This document shows, one piece after another, positions 56,728-64,000 of a DNA stretch of 64,000 bases. The DNA is from Flagellimonas maritima (GTDB lineage: Bacteria > Bacteroidota > Bacteroidia > Flavobacteriales > Flavobacteriaceae), in NCBI RefSeq assembly GCF_003269425.1, contig NZ_CP030104.1, positions 3,009,001 through 3,073,000 of the forward strand, written 5' to 3'. A program made the translations under genes and the position numbers. Position 1 is the stretch's first letter, and the number at the start of each line of letters is the position of its first letter. The notes beneath the pieces were generated by a model. That model was not told where the DNA came from. It did not search any database and saw only the letters and a program-made list of their open reading frames with translations.

Positions 56728-57483
56728 ATGAAAATTCTAAGAGCGCTCGCTTTATTTACCTTTGTAGGTATCCTGTTCGGTCTATTGATCTATTGGCGGG
56801 AATATGCCGACAACGCAGGGATTTCACTTGTTCATGTGCTATTATGGCAAATCGTAATTTGGATACCTTGGGCCTTTAGTTTCAAGGTATTTGAAAAAGT
56901 CGTCGAAAGAGCTGACAAATTAAAACTTGGGATGGCATTGCTATTCTTATCCGGTCTTTTATGGGTGGCCGCACACTTTGCTTGGTTCTTCTTGATTAGC
57001 TCTAGTTTCAGCCCTTATCTTGGTCAAAGGGGAAGTGGGTTCGGCGTTTTCCCCTATTTCTTTATTTTTTGGACTTTGATAGACATCGGCCTTGTCTGGT
57101 TTGTTGTTGACAGGATTAAGCGAAATGCTGACCCAAATGCCCAACCACCTCTATTGTTGGAATTAACAAGGGGGAATAGTAAATACATTTGTGAGCCCTC
57201 ACAAATAAGTTTATTGACCTCGGAAAATTATTATACCAAGCTATTTACTACTGAGGGCGTTTTTGTAATGCGCAAACCTCTCAAACATTTTCAAGACATA
57301 CTTCCAACAGATGTATTCAAGAGGATTCACAGATCCACTATAATTAATGTAAATTATGTATCAGAACTTGCCAGTGGTCGGAATCATAGACTTGAAATCA
57401 TTATGAAGGACGGAACCAGACGTAGCGTAAGTAGAAATTTTACAAAAGATATCATCCTGTTTTTTAAAGACAGAACTTCTTAA
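56728..57483 (+). CDS. Membrane-bound LytTR-family transcriptional regulator
   Basis: The start is the ATG at 56728 (MKILRALALFTFVGILFG), giving 251 residues. Four membrane helices lie within residues 1-135 (LRALALFTFVGILFGLLIY, VLLWQIVIWIPWAFSF, MALLFLSGLLWVAAHFAWFF, YFFIFWTLIDIGLVWFVV). The C-terminal LytTR DNA-binding domain (about 155-248) has ISLLTSENYYTKLFTTEG, MRKPLKHFQDIL and FKRIHRSTIINVNYV. There is no receiver domain, so it may sense a membrane signal directly. It precedes two TolB-like genes after a 90-bp gap and could control them. Confidence 0.88.
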   Translation: MKILRALALFTFVGILFGLLIYWREYADNAGISLVHVLLWQIVIWIPWAFSFKVFEKVVERADKLKLGMALLFLSGLLWVAAHFAWFFLISSSFSPYLGQRGSGFGVFPYFFIFWTLIDIGLVWFVVDRIKRNADPNAQPPLLLELTRGNSKYICEPSQISLLTSENYYTKLFTTEGVFVMRKPLKHFQDILPTDVFKRIHRSTIINVNYVSELASGRNHRLEIIMKDGTRRSVSRNFTKDIILFFKDRTS

Positions 57484-57573
57484 GACCGTTCGCTATCAAA
57501 ATCGGGTCTGTTTACTGCAAGGCCCTGAAATCATAAGTACAATAATTTATTTTGGCCTTTTAAACTTATAAGC

Positions 57574-58539
57574 ATGGTTTTAAATAACAAGGGTTTTTAT
57601 TTATTAGTGGTTCTAATACTTCTTGCTAGTTCAGGAACGGTAACTTCCCAAATAAAGGTAGATTTAAAGAAAATAATCAAACATACCAATATAGAAACAT
57701 CCTATCCATACTGGTCACCGGATGGGTCCAAAATCGTTTTTCAATCAAATCGAAACGACAACGATTCTGAAATCTATATTATGGATATGGATGGCACCAA
57801 TACCAAACGACTTACACATAGTCCAGGCCTAGATGAGACACCAATATGGTCTCCTAACGGTAAAAGCATTCTTTTTGCGTCCGAGAGGGATGGAAACTAT
57901 GAAGTATACTTAATGGATGTTGACGGCACCAATGTAAAAAACCTGACTAACCATCCTGCACATGATGGGCATCCCAATTTTTCGCCTGACGGTCAAAAAA
58001 TTATATTCCATAGCAATCGATCAATGCCGGATTCTACTTTTATAAAAAATGAATTTACTACGGATATCAACCATGAACTATACGAGATGAACATAGACGG
58101 TTCCGACTTCAAGAGAATTACCGATTACCCGCTCTGGGATACCTATCCCGATATCTCGCCCGATGGTTCTAAAATAGCTTTCAGGAGACTTGTTGAAACC
58201 CAAATGGGCATTTACAAGACCAACTCAGAAGTCTTTGTCGCTAACCGCGACGGTTCCAATGCCTATAACCTAACCAATTATCCGGATCATGACGGTTGGC
58301 CGGCATGGTCACCCGATGGTTCCAAAATTGCTTTCGCTTCGGAAAGAGAACGTTTTAACAACTGGCAGATTTATACCATTAACCCAGATGGGACGGATAT
58401 TACCAGAATAACCGAATTTGATTCACAGGGAGGATATTTTGCAAAGCCGCAATGGTCCCCCGATGGTTCAAAAATAATTTGTACCAGAACCAAGGATGGG
58501 AATGTCGAGATATTTATCATAGACTTGGAAAAGCCATGA
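57574..58539 (+). CDS. Exported TolB-like beta-propeller protein
   Basis: This 321-residue protein has a signal peptide (1-25) and about six PD40/TolB-type repeats of the form PxWSPDGSKIxFxSxRDxxxEIYxMDxDGT (clear at residues 48-75, 90-118, 134-160, 195-220, 245-272 and 290-315). Such propellers bind proteins or peptides in the periplasm. The stop overlaps the start of the next gene (ATGA), so the two are co-transcribed. No peptidase domain is attached, unlike many flavobacterial DPP4-like relatives. Confidence 0.88.
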   Translation: MVLNNKGFYLLVVLILLASSGTVTSQIKVDLKKIIKHTNIETSYPYWSPDGSKIVFQSNRNDNDSEIYIMDMDGTNTKRLTHSPGLDETPIWSPNGKSILFASERDGNYEVYLMDVDGTNVKNLTNHPAHDGHPNFSPDGQKIIFHSNRSMPDSTFIKNEFTTDINHELYEMNIDGSDFKRITDYPLWDTYPDISPDGSKIAFRRLVETQMGIYKTNSEVFVANRDGSNAYNLTNYPDHDGWPAWSPDGSKIAFASERERFNNWQIYTINPDGTDITRITEFDSQGGYFAKPQWSPDGSKIICTRTKDGNVEIFIIDLEKP

Positions 58540-59447
58540 AAAAGACCATTATACTCTTGCAATTGATTTTGTTGTCAGGTTTTACAAAATCATTCGGGCA
58601 GTTAGGAAAAGACTTAAACCAACCTAAAAAGATTACCAACATAAAGAATGCCTATCCTTTTCCTACTAGAGATGGCAAGAACCTGGTTTTTCATAGCAAT
58701 AGATTGGGCAATAATGACATCTACATCAAAAACCTGGAAACTGGAAAGTTAAAACAGTTAACCAAAAATGAGGCGAATGATAGAACACCATCTATTTCTC
58801 CAGATGGAAAACATATAGCTTTTGTCTCTACCCGTGATGGAAATTATGATGTTTTTATAATGGACTTAGACGGAAGCAATCAGACAAATCTAACTCAAGA
58901 TTCATTATCAAAAGATATTCATCCGTATTGGTCTCCAGATGGTAAACAGATTATTTATAATTCTACTATGAAAGGCCAGAATTATAATATTTACACCATG
59001 AAAATCAACGGAACAGACCGTGTCAAAATACGGAAGAATAATGGAGAAGCAACACATGCACAATATTCGCCTGATGGAAGCAAAATCGCATTTAGAAGAT
59101 TCTTTGGAGAAGGTGAAAATTCGAATTCTGAAATCGTAATTATGGATATTGGTTCAGGTAAAGAACAAAGGATAGCAAAAAGCCTGGGATTTGATAACCA
59201 TCCTACATGGTCTAAAAATGGACATAAGGTTTTCTTTACTTCGAACCGCGATGGAGAAAACAAATATGATGTTAGTATATATGAATATTCTTTATTGGAC
59301 AAAAAAATAAGACGACTAACATTTCATCCTTCAAGCCAAGAAGACATGACTCCTATATATAATCCACATGGTAATAGTATTTTCTATTCCAGATGGTTAA
59401 GAAAAGATTCTATTGACATATTTGAATTATCGCTTTTCAGTCAATAA
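58536..59447 (+). CDS. Exported TolB-like beta-propeller protein, second copy
   Basis: The start is the ATG at 58536 (MKKTIILLQLILLSGFTKSFG, a signal peptide), giving 303 residues, overlapping the previous gene by 4 bp. A start at 58452 would read through the upstream gene and lacks a signal sequence. It has PD40 repeats with PSISPDGKHIAFVSTRDGNY, HPYWSPDGKQIIYNSTM and QYSPDGSKIAFRRFFGEGEN. It appears to be a paralogue of the preceding gene, diverged after an old duplication. It ends in a long gene-free stretch. Confidence 0.87.
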   Translation: MKKTIILLQLILLSGFTKSFGQLGKDLNQPKKITNIKNAYPFPTRDGKNLVFHSNRLGNNDIYIKNLETGKLKQLTKNEANDRTPSISPDGKHIAFVSTRDGNYDVFIMDLDGSNQTNLTQDSLSKDIHPYWSPDGKQIIYNSTMKGQNYNIYTMKINGTDRVKIRKNNGEATHAQYSPDGSKIAFRRFFGEGENSNSEIVIMDIGSGKEQRIAKSLGFDNHPTWSKNGHKVFFTSNRDGENKYDVSIYEYSLLDKKIRRLTFHPSSQEDMTPIYNPHGNSIFYSRWLRKDSIDIFELSLFSQ

Positions 59448-60413
59448 CATCATAAACCAACGACAATTGAATCTTTGCAACTTGTTTCATCCCAAACCGA
59501 TTGAACTAAGTGTAAAATATTGCAAATGCAAAATAGCACTTAGGGATTCTAGGATTAGATGAAAATTGATTATAAACTTTTACGTTACCTATTCCATATC
59601 CTAAAAAGAAAAAAAGTTATATATTTAATTAAGGTGCAACATAGAATCGTCAAGGACAAGACCACTGCACATCTGTAGCCTCACTGCTTAGAAACCTTAT
59701 ATCAAATTTCATGAAAAACTACCAAGGCTGTTGAGGTAAATCTCCTGATGATAGTCCATAAAGAATTGAAACATTGGATAAAGTTCAATTTACGAACCGG
59801 CAATTAAAGTCCTTATAGAACTCTATTCGTTTTGTAATAGTAAATTGTTATTTAAGCAACCTAACTAGTTTTATGATAAAAATACTATCCTTATTTAATA
59901 AATATTCTTTTACGCTCTAGGTATGATGTGTGCCTAATGGGGTGTGGCTTTCTGGGGAAGTGGATTTTATATCAATACGGTAAGCCGTCACCGTAATGAA
60001 AAGTTTCTACATGAGGATGGCCAACTGAAACTATTTTGAAATATTAATGCCTCGGGGCTTGTTTCGGGAATTATTTGCTTCCAAGTTTCATAAAAGGAAC
60101 GTTTTTCGAAACATACACCAATCCCTATGTCAACTAAGTTAATCCGATCATACACTGTAAACATCCATCCATAAAATATTCTATGAAAATAACTTCTGAA
60201 TAAATATTTTTAATACCTTGTTCGGTACTTCCCCCAAGAATATAACTGATAAATATTCTTAGCATGGGATTCACTAGAAATTTCTTCCTTTTACTGTCTA
60301 TCCTATTATTTAGTTCCAAAATCCTTTGGAAGACATTAGCATACTTGAATATTTCGAATTTGAGATGAAGGAGGGAAGGTTTTATAAAAATAATATAAAA
60401 TGAAAATCGAGTC
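59448..60413. other. Long gene-free stretch with a possible transporter remnant
   Basis: These 966 bp hold no intact gene. Around 59937-60035 the plus strand reads WGVAFWGSGFYINTVSRHRN after a stop codon and ends at another. This looks like the first helix of a major-facilitator transporter, a weak sign of a decayed gene. A 122-codon minus-strand frame at 60134-60502 overlaps the amidohydrolase start and I do not trust it. No strong promoter was found. Confidence 0.35.
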
Positions 60414-61796
60414 ATGAAAAAGCTTTTGAACACAACAACAAATGTCATTGTACTGGCATTGATATTGATCGGTGCTTCCTGTAAAAAGGAAATAGAGGCC
60501 AAAATGAATTATGATATGGTCATTTCAAAGGTCAACCTGATCGACGGCACCGGTAAAGACCTGCGAAAAAATGTAAATGTATATATCAAGGATTCCAAAA
60601 TTTCAAAAATAGATACGGTCACTATCGAGTTAAATGAGCATAAGAACGTTATCAATGGAGAGGGTAAATACCTCATTCCCGGACTTATAGATGGGCATGC
60701 CCATCCTGGGCCACCGGAAGAGAATTTTCCGAAATTCATTCATTATGGTGTAACTGGTATTTTAGTTCCTGGCTGCGGACATTGCAGCGATGAACACTTT
60801 GCTCATATGCGAGAGTTATCCAAAGATACCATCATACCATCTCCTAGGGTCTTTCATACAAGCCAACACTTTACCATGGAAGGGCGGCACCCCGTGAAAA
60901 CCTATGGGGGTGACCAATGGGTACATGAGAAAACGGTATTTCTTCTGGAAGATACCTTGCAAATTGAAGATTATGTCAGGCGGGTTTCCAAAAATCCTAT
61001 TCAAGGTATTAAAGTGACCATTGAAGATGGGCCACATCCTCCTTTTGTACCTAGAATTCCCCAAGAGTTTGTAACCAAGATCGTCAAAGAGGCTAAAAAA
61101 TATGACTTGGAAGTCTTTGCACATGTAGATGATATGGAGGAGGTACGTATTGCGGAGAAAGCGGGCGTTCAGAATATTATCCACTTTATTGGTGTTGATG
61201 TAGTATGGGAAAGAGATCAGAAAGTTATAGAAGCGTTGGGTGCACGAAACATCTCGTGGGTAACCACGCTAACGATGGGAAAATCGTTTATGTATCCTTT
61301 GCATCCGGAGTGGCTCGAAGCACCAGAGCTTGCTGCGGTTTACAAACCAGAGGAAACTAAGACCCATATTACTCCAGACCGTATTCAATTGGCGCACGAG
61401 ATGAACAGTTTTATCGAAAAAGTAATGGGAATCCCTAATCCTAATTTGGAAAATACTTCTATTCCCCAAGTGGAAGACATTAAATTGTTGGAACAAGCGG
61501 GCTGTAATATCGTAATTGGAACGGACACTTATAATGCATTTATTTTCCCCGGTCATAGTATGCACGAAGAAATGGAAATGATGGAAATTGGCGGATACCG
61601 ACCTATCGAAATTATCAAAATGGCCACCTTAAATGCTGCACAAATGTTACATGCCCAAGATTCCCTAGGATCTATTGAGGTTGGTAAATTTGCGGATATG
61701 GTACTATTGGATAAAAACCCATTGGAAACCATCAGCAATACTTTAAAAATAAATAGGGTATTTAAAAATGGCAAAACCCAAGCTCGGATTGAATGA
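60414..61796 (+). CDS. Amidohydrolase-family lipoprotein
   Basis: This 460-residue protein has a lipoprotein signal (TNVIVLALILIGASC, lipobox G-A-S-C near residue 23) and a metal-dependent amidohydrolase barrel. Visible metal-binding parts are LIPGLIDGHAHPGPP (His-x-His near residue 99), AHVDD (His near 238), NIIHFIG (His near 258) and the Asp in IVIGTDTYNAF (near 370). The C-terminal LNAAQMLHAQDSLGSIEVGKFADMVLLDKNP is typical. It resembles imidazolonepropionase-like and prolidase-like lipoproteins often found with TolB propellers; the substrate is unknown. It lies on the same strand as the TolB-like pair but 970 bp away. Confidence 0.88.
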   Translation: MKKLLNTTTNVIVLALILIGASCKKEIEAKMNYDMVISKVNLIDGTGKDLRKNVNVYIKDSKISKIDTVTIELNEHKNVINGEGKYLIPGLIDGHAHPGPPEENFPKFIHYGVTGILVPGCGHCSDEHFAHMRELSKDTIIPSPRVFHTSQHFTMEGRHPVKTYGGDQWVHEKTVFLLEDTLQIEDYVRRVSKNPIQGIKVTIEDGPHPPFVPRIPQEFVTKIVKEAKKYDLEVFAHVDDMEEVRIAEKAGVQNIIHFIGVDVVWERDQKVIEALGARNISWVTTLTMGKSFMYPLHPEWLEAPELAAVYKPEETKTHITPDRIQLAHEMNSFIEKVMGIPNPNLENTSIPQVEDIKLLEQAGCNIVIGTDTYNAFIFPGHSMHEEMEMMEIGGYRPIEIIKMATLNAAQMLHAQDSLGSIEVGKFADMVLLDKNPLETISNTLKINRVFKNGKTQARIE

Positions 61797-62210
61797 TTAA
61801 TGGAGGTGCTTTGACAATTATCAAGAATAAGAATCAAGTTCGGTAAAACCAAAGTTTTGTTGAACTGCTTTTTAGCCATAAGATAGAAGTGCTTAAGATT
61901 TGATATCTATATATTGATTTGAATTTTACAAATTATATTTTTGTATTATCTGATGGTAAGACATTTTGCTCCAAGTTCATTCATAGTTTCATCAACAAAT
62001 CGTTTAACAACGTATTCCTACTTTTACAACTTGTTGAAGAAAAGATTATTTAGCAAAAGGTTCATCGGGAAAACAGGATTCGAAATTATATTTTTTTGCC
62101 GCCATCAATGGTCTTTTTACTATTTGTAGCCTTTCATAAAAGGGGTTACGGATTTATTATAGTTCCTACTATTGAAATATTAATTATAGGAGATTTTAAT
62201 TCAATTCTTA
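61797..62210. other. AT-rich gene-free stretch
   Basis: These 414 bp lie between two convergent genes. A 62-codon plus-strand frame (61941-62129) has no start context or family likeness and I do not call it. No clear terminator hairpin was seen. Confidence 0.45.
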
Positions 62211-62920
62211 TTAACTGTAGTTTTTTAAAATTTCATTTATAATATTTTGTTTGAATTCTTTATTGGTAATAAAGTGTTTCTCAAATTCTTCAAACGCTTC
62301 TTTTTTTATGCCACTTTTGATTGCCGAATTCTTCCAAAGCTGTAGTGATAATGTTTCATTTTTTGCAAATTCCAATAAATACTGAATCACCAGAATCATC
62401 TTACTCCTGACAAATTTATCTTCGAGACATTTTAGCATAAGAGGAGCTAGGACATATCTATACGTTTCTCCTATTTCATTTCTATTTTCAATTTGGTTTA
62501 AGGGAATGAAGTTGTCGTCTTTTAAGTATTTCAATTGCCCTATCAAAACTTCCGATAGAAATTGTTTTCCAGATAAATCTTCTGCAGTATTATAAGATAA
62601 ATATTCAGCGAATGATTCGAGCCAAAACCCTCCTTAATTCCCGGACATTACGTTACTTCCAAAATAATTATGACCAAATGCATGTCTGAAATATTTAAAA
62701 TGATGATCGAAGAATTTCCCGTCAGCATCTACTAATTTTTCGAAATCCAATCCAGTAAAGGCAAATGTGGGATAGGTATTAAATCCCCAACTACTTCCTT
62801 TTCGTCTTTTATTTATTGCCGTATGATTGATCAAATAGATATTATCTGTAAACTCAAGGCCCAGATTGTTGGAAAGATTGTTTTTGATTAATTCTATATT
62901 CTCAAAGATAACCTCTTGTC
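62211..62920 (-). pseudogene. Remnant of an M1-type metallopeptidase
   Basis: One minus-strand frame runs from about 62920 to 62211, interrupted by a single TAA at 62636-62634. The translation gives the gluzincin order: FKYFRHAFGHNYFGSNVMSG, stop, GGFWLESFAEYLSYNTAED. This matches HExxHxxxG and WLxEGxAEY of M1 peptidases, with the glutamate of HExxH replaced by Ala (HAFGH). The later YRYVLAPLMLKCLE and the helical tail are also M1-like. The N-terminal two-thirds is missing, and upstream sequence is the truncated sigma factor gene. Loss of the catalytic Glu, the stop codon and the missing N-terminus all mark a dead gene. Confidence 0.65.
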
Positions 62921-63514
62921 TAGCTGTTTTGCGGAAGAAACTTCAAAAGGGATGTTGTCCTGTCTAATTGCTTTTCTTGCCCTTACTAAACGCCTGTTAA
63001 TATTTTCGTTACTGGTCAAGAATGCTTTCGCTATTTCGCCGATACTAAATCCGCACAGTGTTTTAAGCATCAATGCAATTTGTGAATCTTTGGAAATTGA
63101 TGGGTGACAACACATGAACATCATTCGCAATTGATCATCCGAAATGCCCTGCTCCGAAAAAAATTCGGTCCCCTTTAATTCAGTTTCTCTATGCGCCTTT
63201 ACGGTATATAAACTTTCCGAAATATATTTTTGGAGATGTTTTTCCCTTTTTATGGCATTCAAAGTCTTATTCTTTGCTACAGTGTAAAGCCAGGCAACAG
63301 GGTTTTCAGGAATCCCTTTATATGTCCAATTACTTATGGCCTCGACTAAAGTATCTTGTACGATGTCCTCGGCAAGAATCAAATTATCAGAACCAAAAAT
63401 ACCAGTTAGAACTGAAATCAGTTTTCCTGATTCATGCCTGAAAAAGTGGTCGATAAATTCGTTTATTTTAGATATATTATTCACTGAGTTCAATAGATAT
63501 CGACCAAAGGTCAC
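62894..63514 (-). pseudogene. Truncated ECF sigma factor
   Basis: The frame opens with GTG at 63514 (a second GTG lies 10 codons later) and encodes 206 residues. Region 2 is clear: LAEDIVQDTLVEAISNWTYKGIPENPVAWLYTVAKNKTLNAIKREK. Region 4 is KDSQIALMLKTLCGFSIGEIAKAFLTSNENINRRLVRARKAIR. Family members of this type (ECF sigma with a long C-terminal extension) continue for some 200 residues more with a conserved YLLFNEGY block. Here the protein stops right after AKQLDKRLSLRI, where the sequence changes into the M1-peptidase remnant. A deletion probably fused the two. Confidence 0.6.
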
Positions 63515-64000
63515 TTACTTAATATGGAGATGCAATATAATAAGTTAGTTTTTCACTTCTGAGCAAAGGCATTTTGAGTCAGTATATTTTCTTATTTACT
63601 TCAACTAATTTTTTTACGCCAGACGGGGAATTTCAAAAAAGAGAAAGTCAGTGGTCTTTTCCTTGGACTATAAATAAGTGAGGGGAATTTTTTAAAGATT
63701 ATCCAATAGGCAATTCGTTGCATATGAATATTCTCAAAGCTAAAACGGGTTAAAGGAGGATTAATATAATCTCAAATTACTATAAAACACAACTACATAA
63801 GATAGAATAGCCAAAAACCAACATCAATGTTTTAATTAGATACGTCTTTTCAAGAATCGAGCTAGATTTAATCGCTTTTGTTGCTCTTGCTATATATTGT
63901 TCAGAACAAATAATTTTTTGTCCCCCAACCGCCGTCTACAAGTGTTATTGTTAATGAGCTGCCCATTTTCATACCCTGTACGGCAAAAGTTCTTTACAAG
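63515..64000. other. Gene-free end of window
   Basis: These 486 bp upstream of the sigma remnant show no frame that I can support. At the extreme right edge the minus strand reads open for about 35 codons from 64000 and may be the 3' end of a gene outside the window, but this is too short to judge. Confidence 0.35.

Noticed and set aside
60134..60502. 122-codon minus-strand frame overlapping the amidohydrolase start
   Set aside because: It reads through the signal sequence region of a well-supported gene on the other strand and has no recognisable domain.

Overview
This window comes from a member of the Bacteroidota, most likely a marine Flavobacteriaceae. Four things point there. The genome is AT-rich and its genes mostly lack strong Shine-Dalgarno sites. 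Two upstream regions carry the TTG / TAnnTTTG promoter pattern of this phylum. There is a gliding/type IX secretion module (a PorP/SprF-family protein, an OmpA-family protein and a cargo with a type B C-terminal sorting domain). Ordinary housekeeping genes (gyrA, clpC, thrABC, gcvT, yebC, pgpH) are also of flavobacterial type. I cannot name the genus.

Bases 1-19691 hold an accessory region read on the minus strand that looks like an Rhs-type polymorphic toxin locus. In transcription order it contains an OmpH/Skp-like membrane-anchored chaperone, a lipoprotein, a small exported protein, a very large SpvB/TcB-like YD-repeat protein (1886 aa) and a second giant protein (1975 aa). The second giant joins a signal peptide, leucine-rich repeats, an Ig-like domain, YD/Rhs repeats, an Rhs core and a variable tip ending in a Hint domain. 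A small membrane protein, the likely immunity protein, is coupled to it through a TAATG overlap. Downstream lies a train of displaced cassettes. Three consist of a 3' fragment of the Rhs core, a new C-terminal tip and a small candidate immunity gene; the fourth is a truncated core remnant. A 462-bp stretch of the core in the first cassette is almost identical to the resident gene, so recombination could swap tips.

Divergent from this locus, 20251-26435 (+) encodes a compact type II secretion/type IV pilus-like operon: pseudopilin, A24 prepilin peptidase, GspE-like ATPase, secretin, and PilM/N- or GspL-like and PilO- or GspM-like inner-membrane proteins. No GspF/PilC platform gene is present in the window. 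Its position next to the toxin operon suggests, but does not prove, a functional link.

Bases 26545-38120 are core metabolism: YebC, pterin carbinolamine dehydratase, an SDR enzyme, glutaminase, GcvT and the threonine operon thrA-thrB-thrC. The thr operon has a recognisable promoter, a 17-codon Thr/Ile leader peptide overlapping a hairpin, and an S23/four-helix-bundle gene flanked by inverted heptamer repeats wedged between thrB and thrC. NAD(P)HX repair and a small unknown gene follow. Bases 38189-49390 hold clpC, gyrA, a TPR protein, a C40 peptidase, a thiolase, the HD-domain phosphohydrolase PgpH and tRNA-Ser(GCT)/tRNA-Pro(TGG), with clear terminators.

Bases 49805-56239 (-) form a surface operon: a tail-collar-like exported protein, a TSP3-repeat protein with a type B sorting signal, a SprF-family protein, and a TPR/PD40/OmpA protein. 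Bases 56728-61796 (+) hold a membrane LytTR regulator, two TolB-like exported propellers and an amidohydrolase lipoprotein. The last 2 kb is decayed: a truncated ECF sigma factor runs into the remnant of an M1-type peptidase with a lost HExxH glutamate and an internal stop codon.
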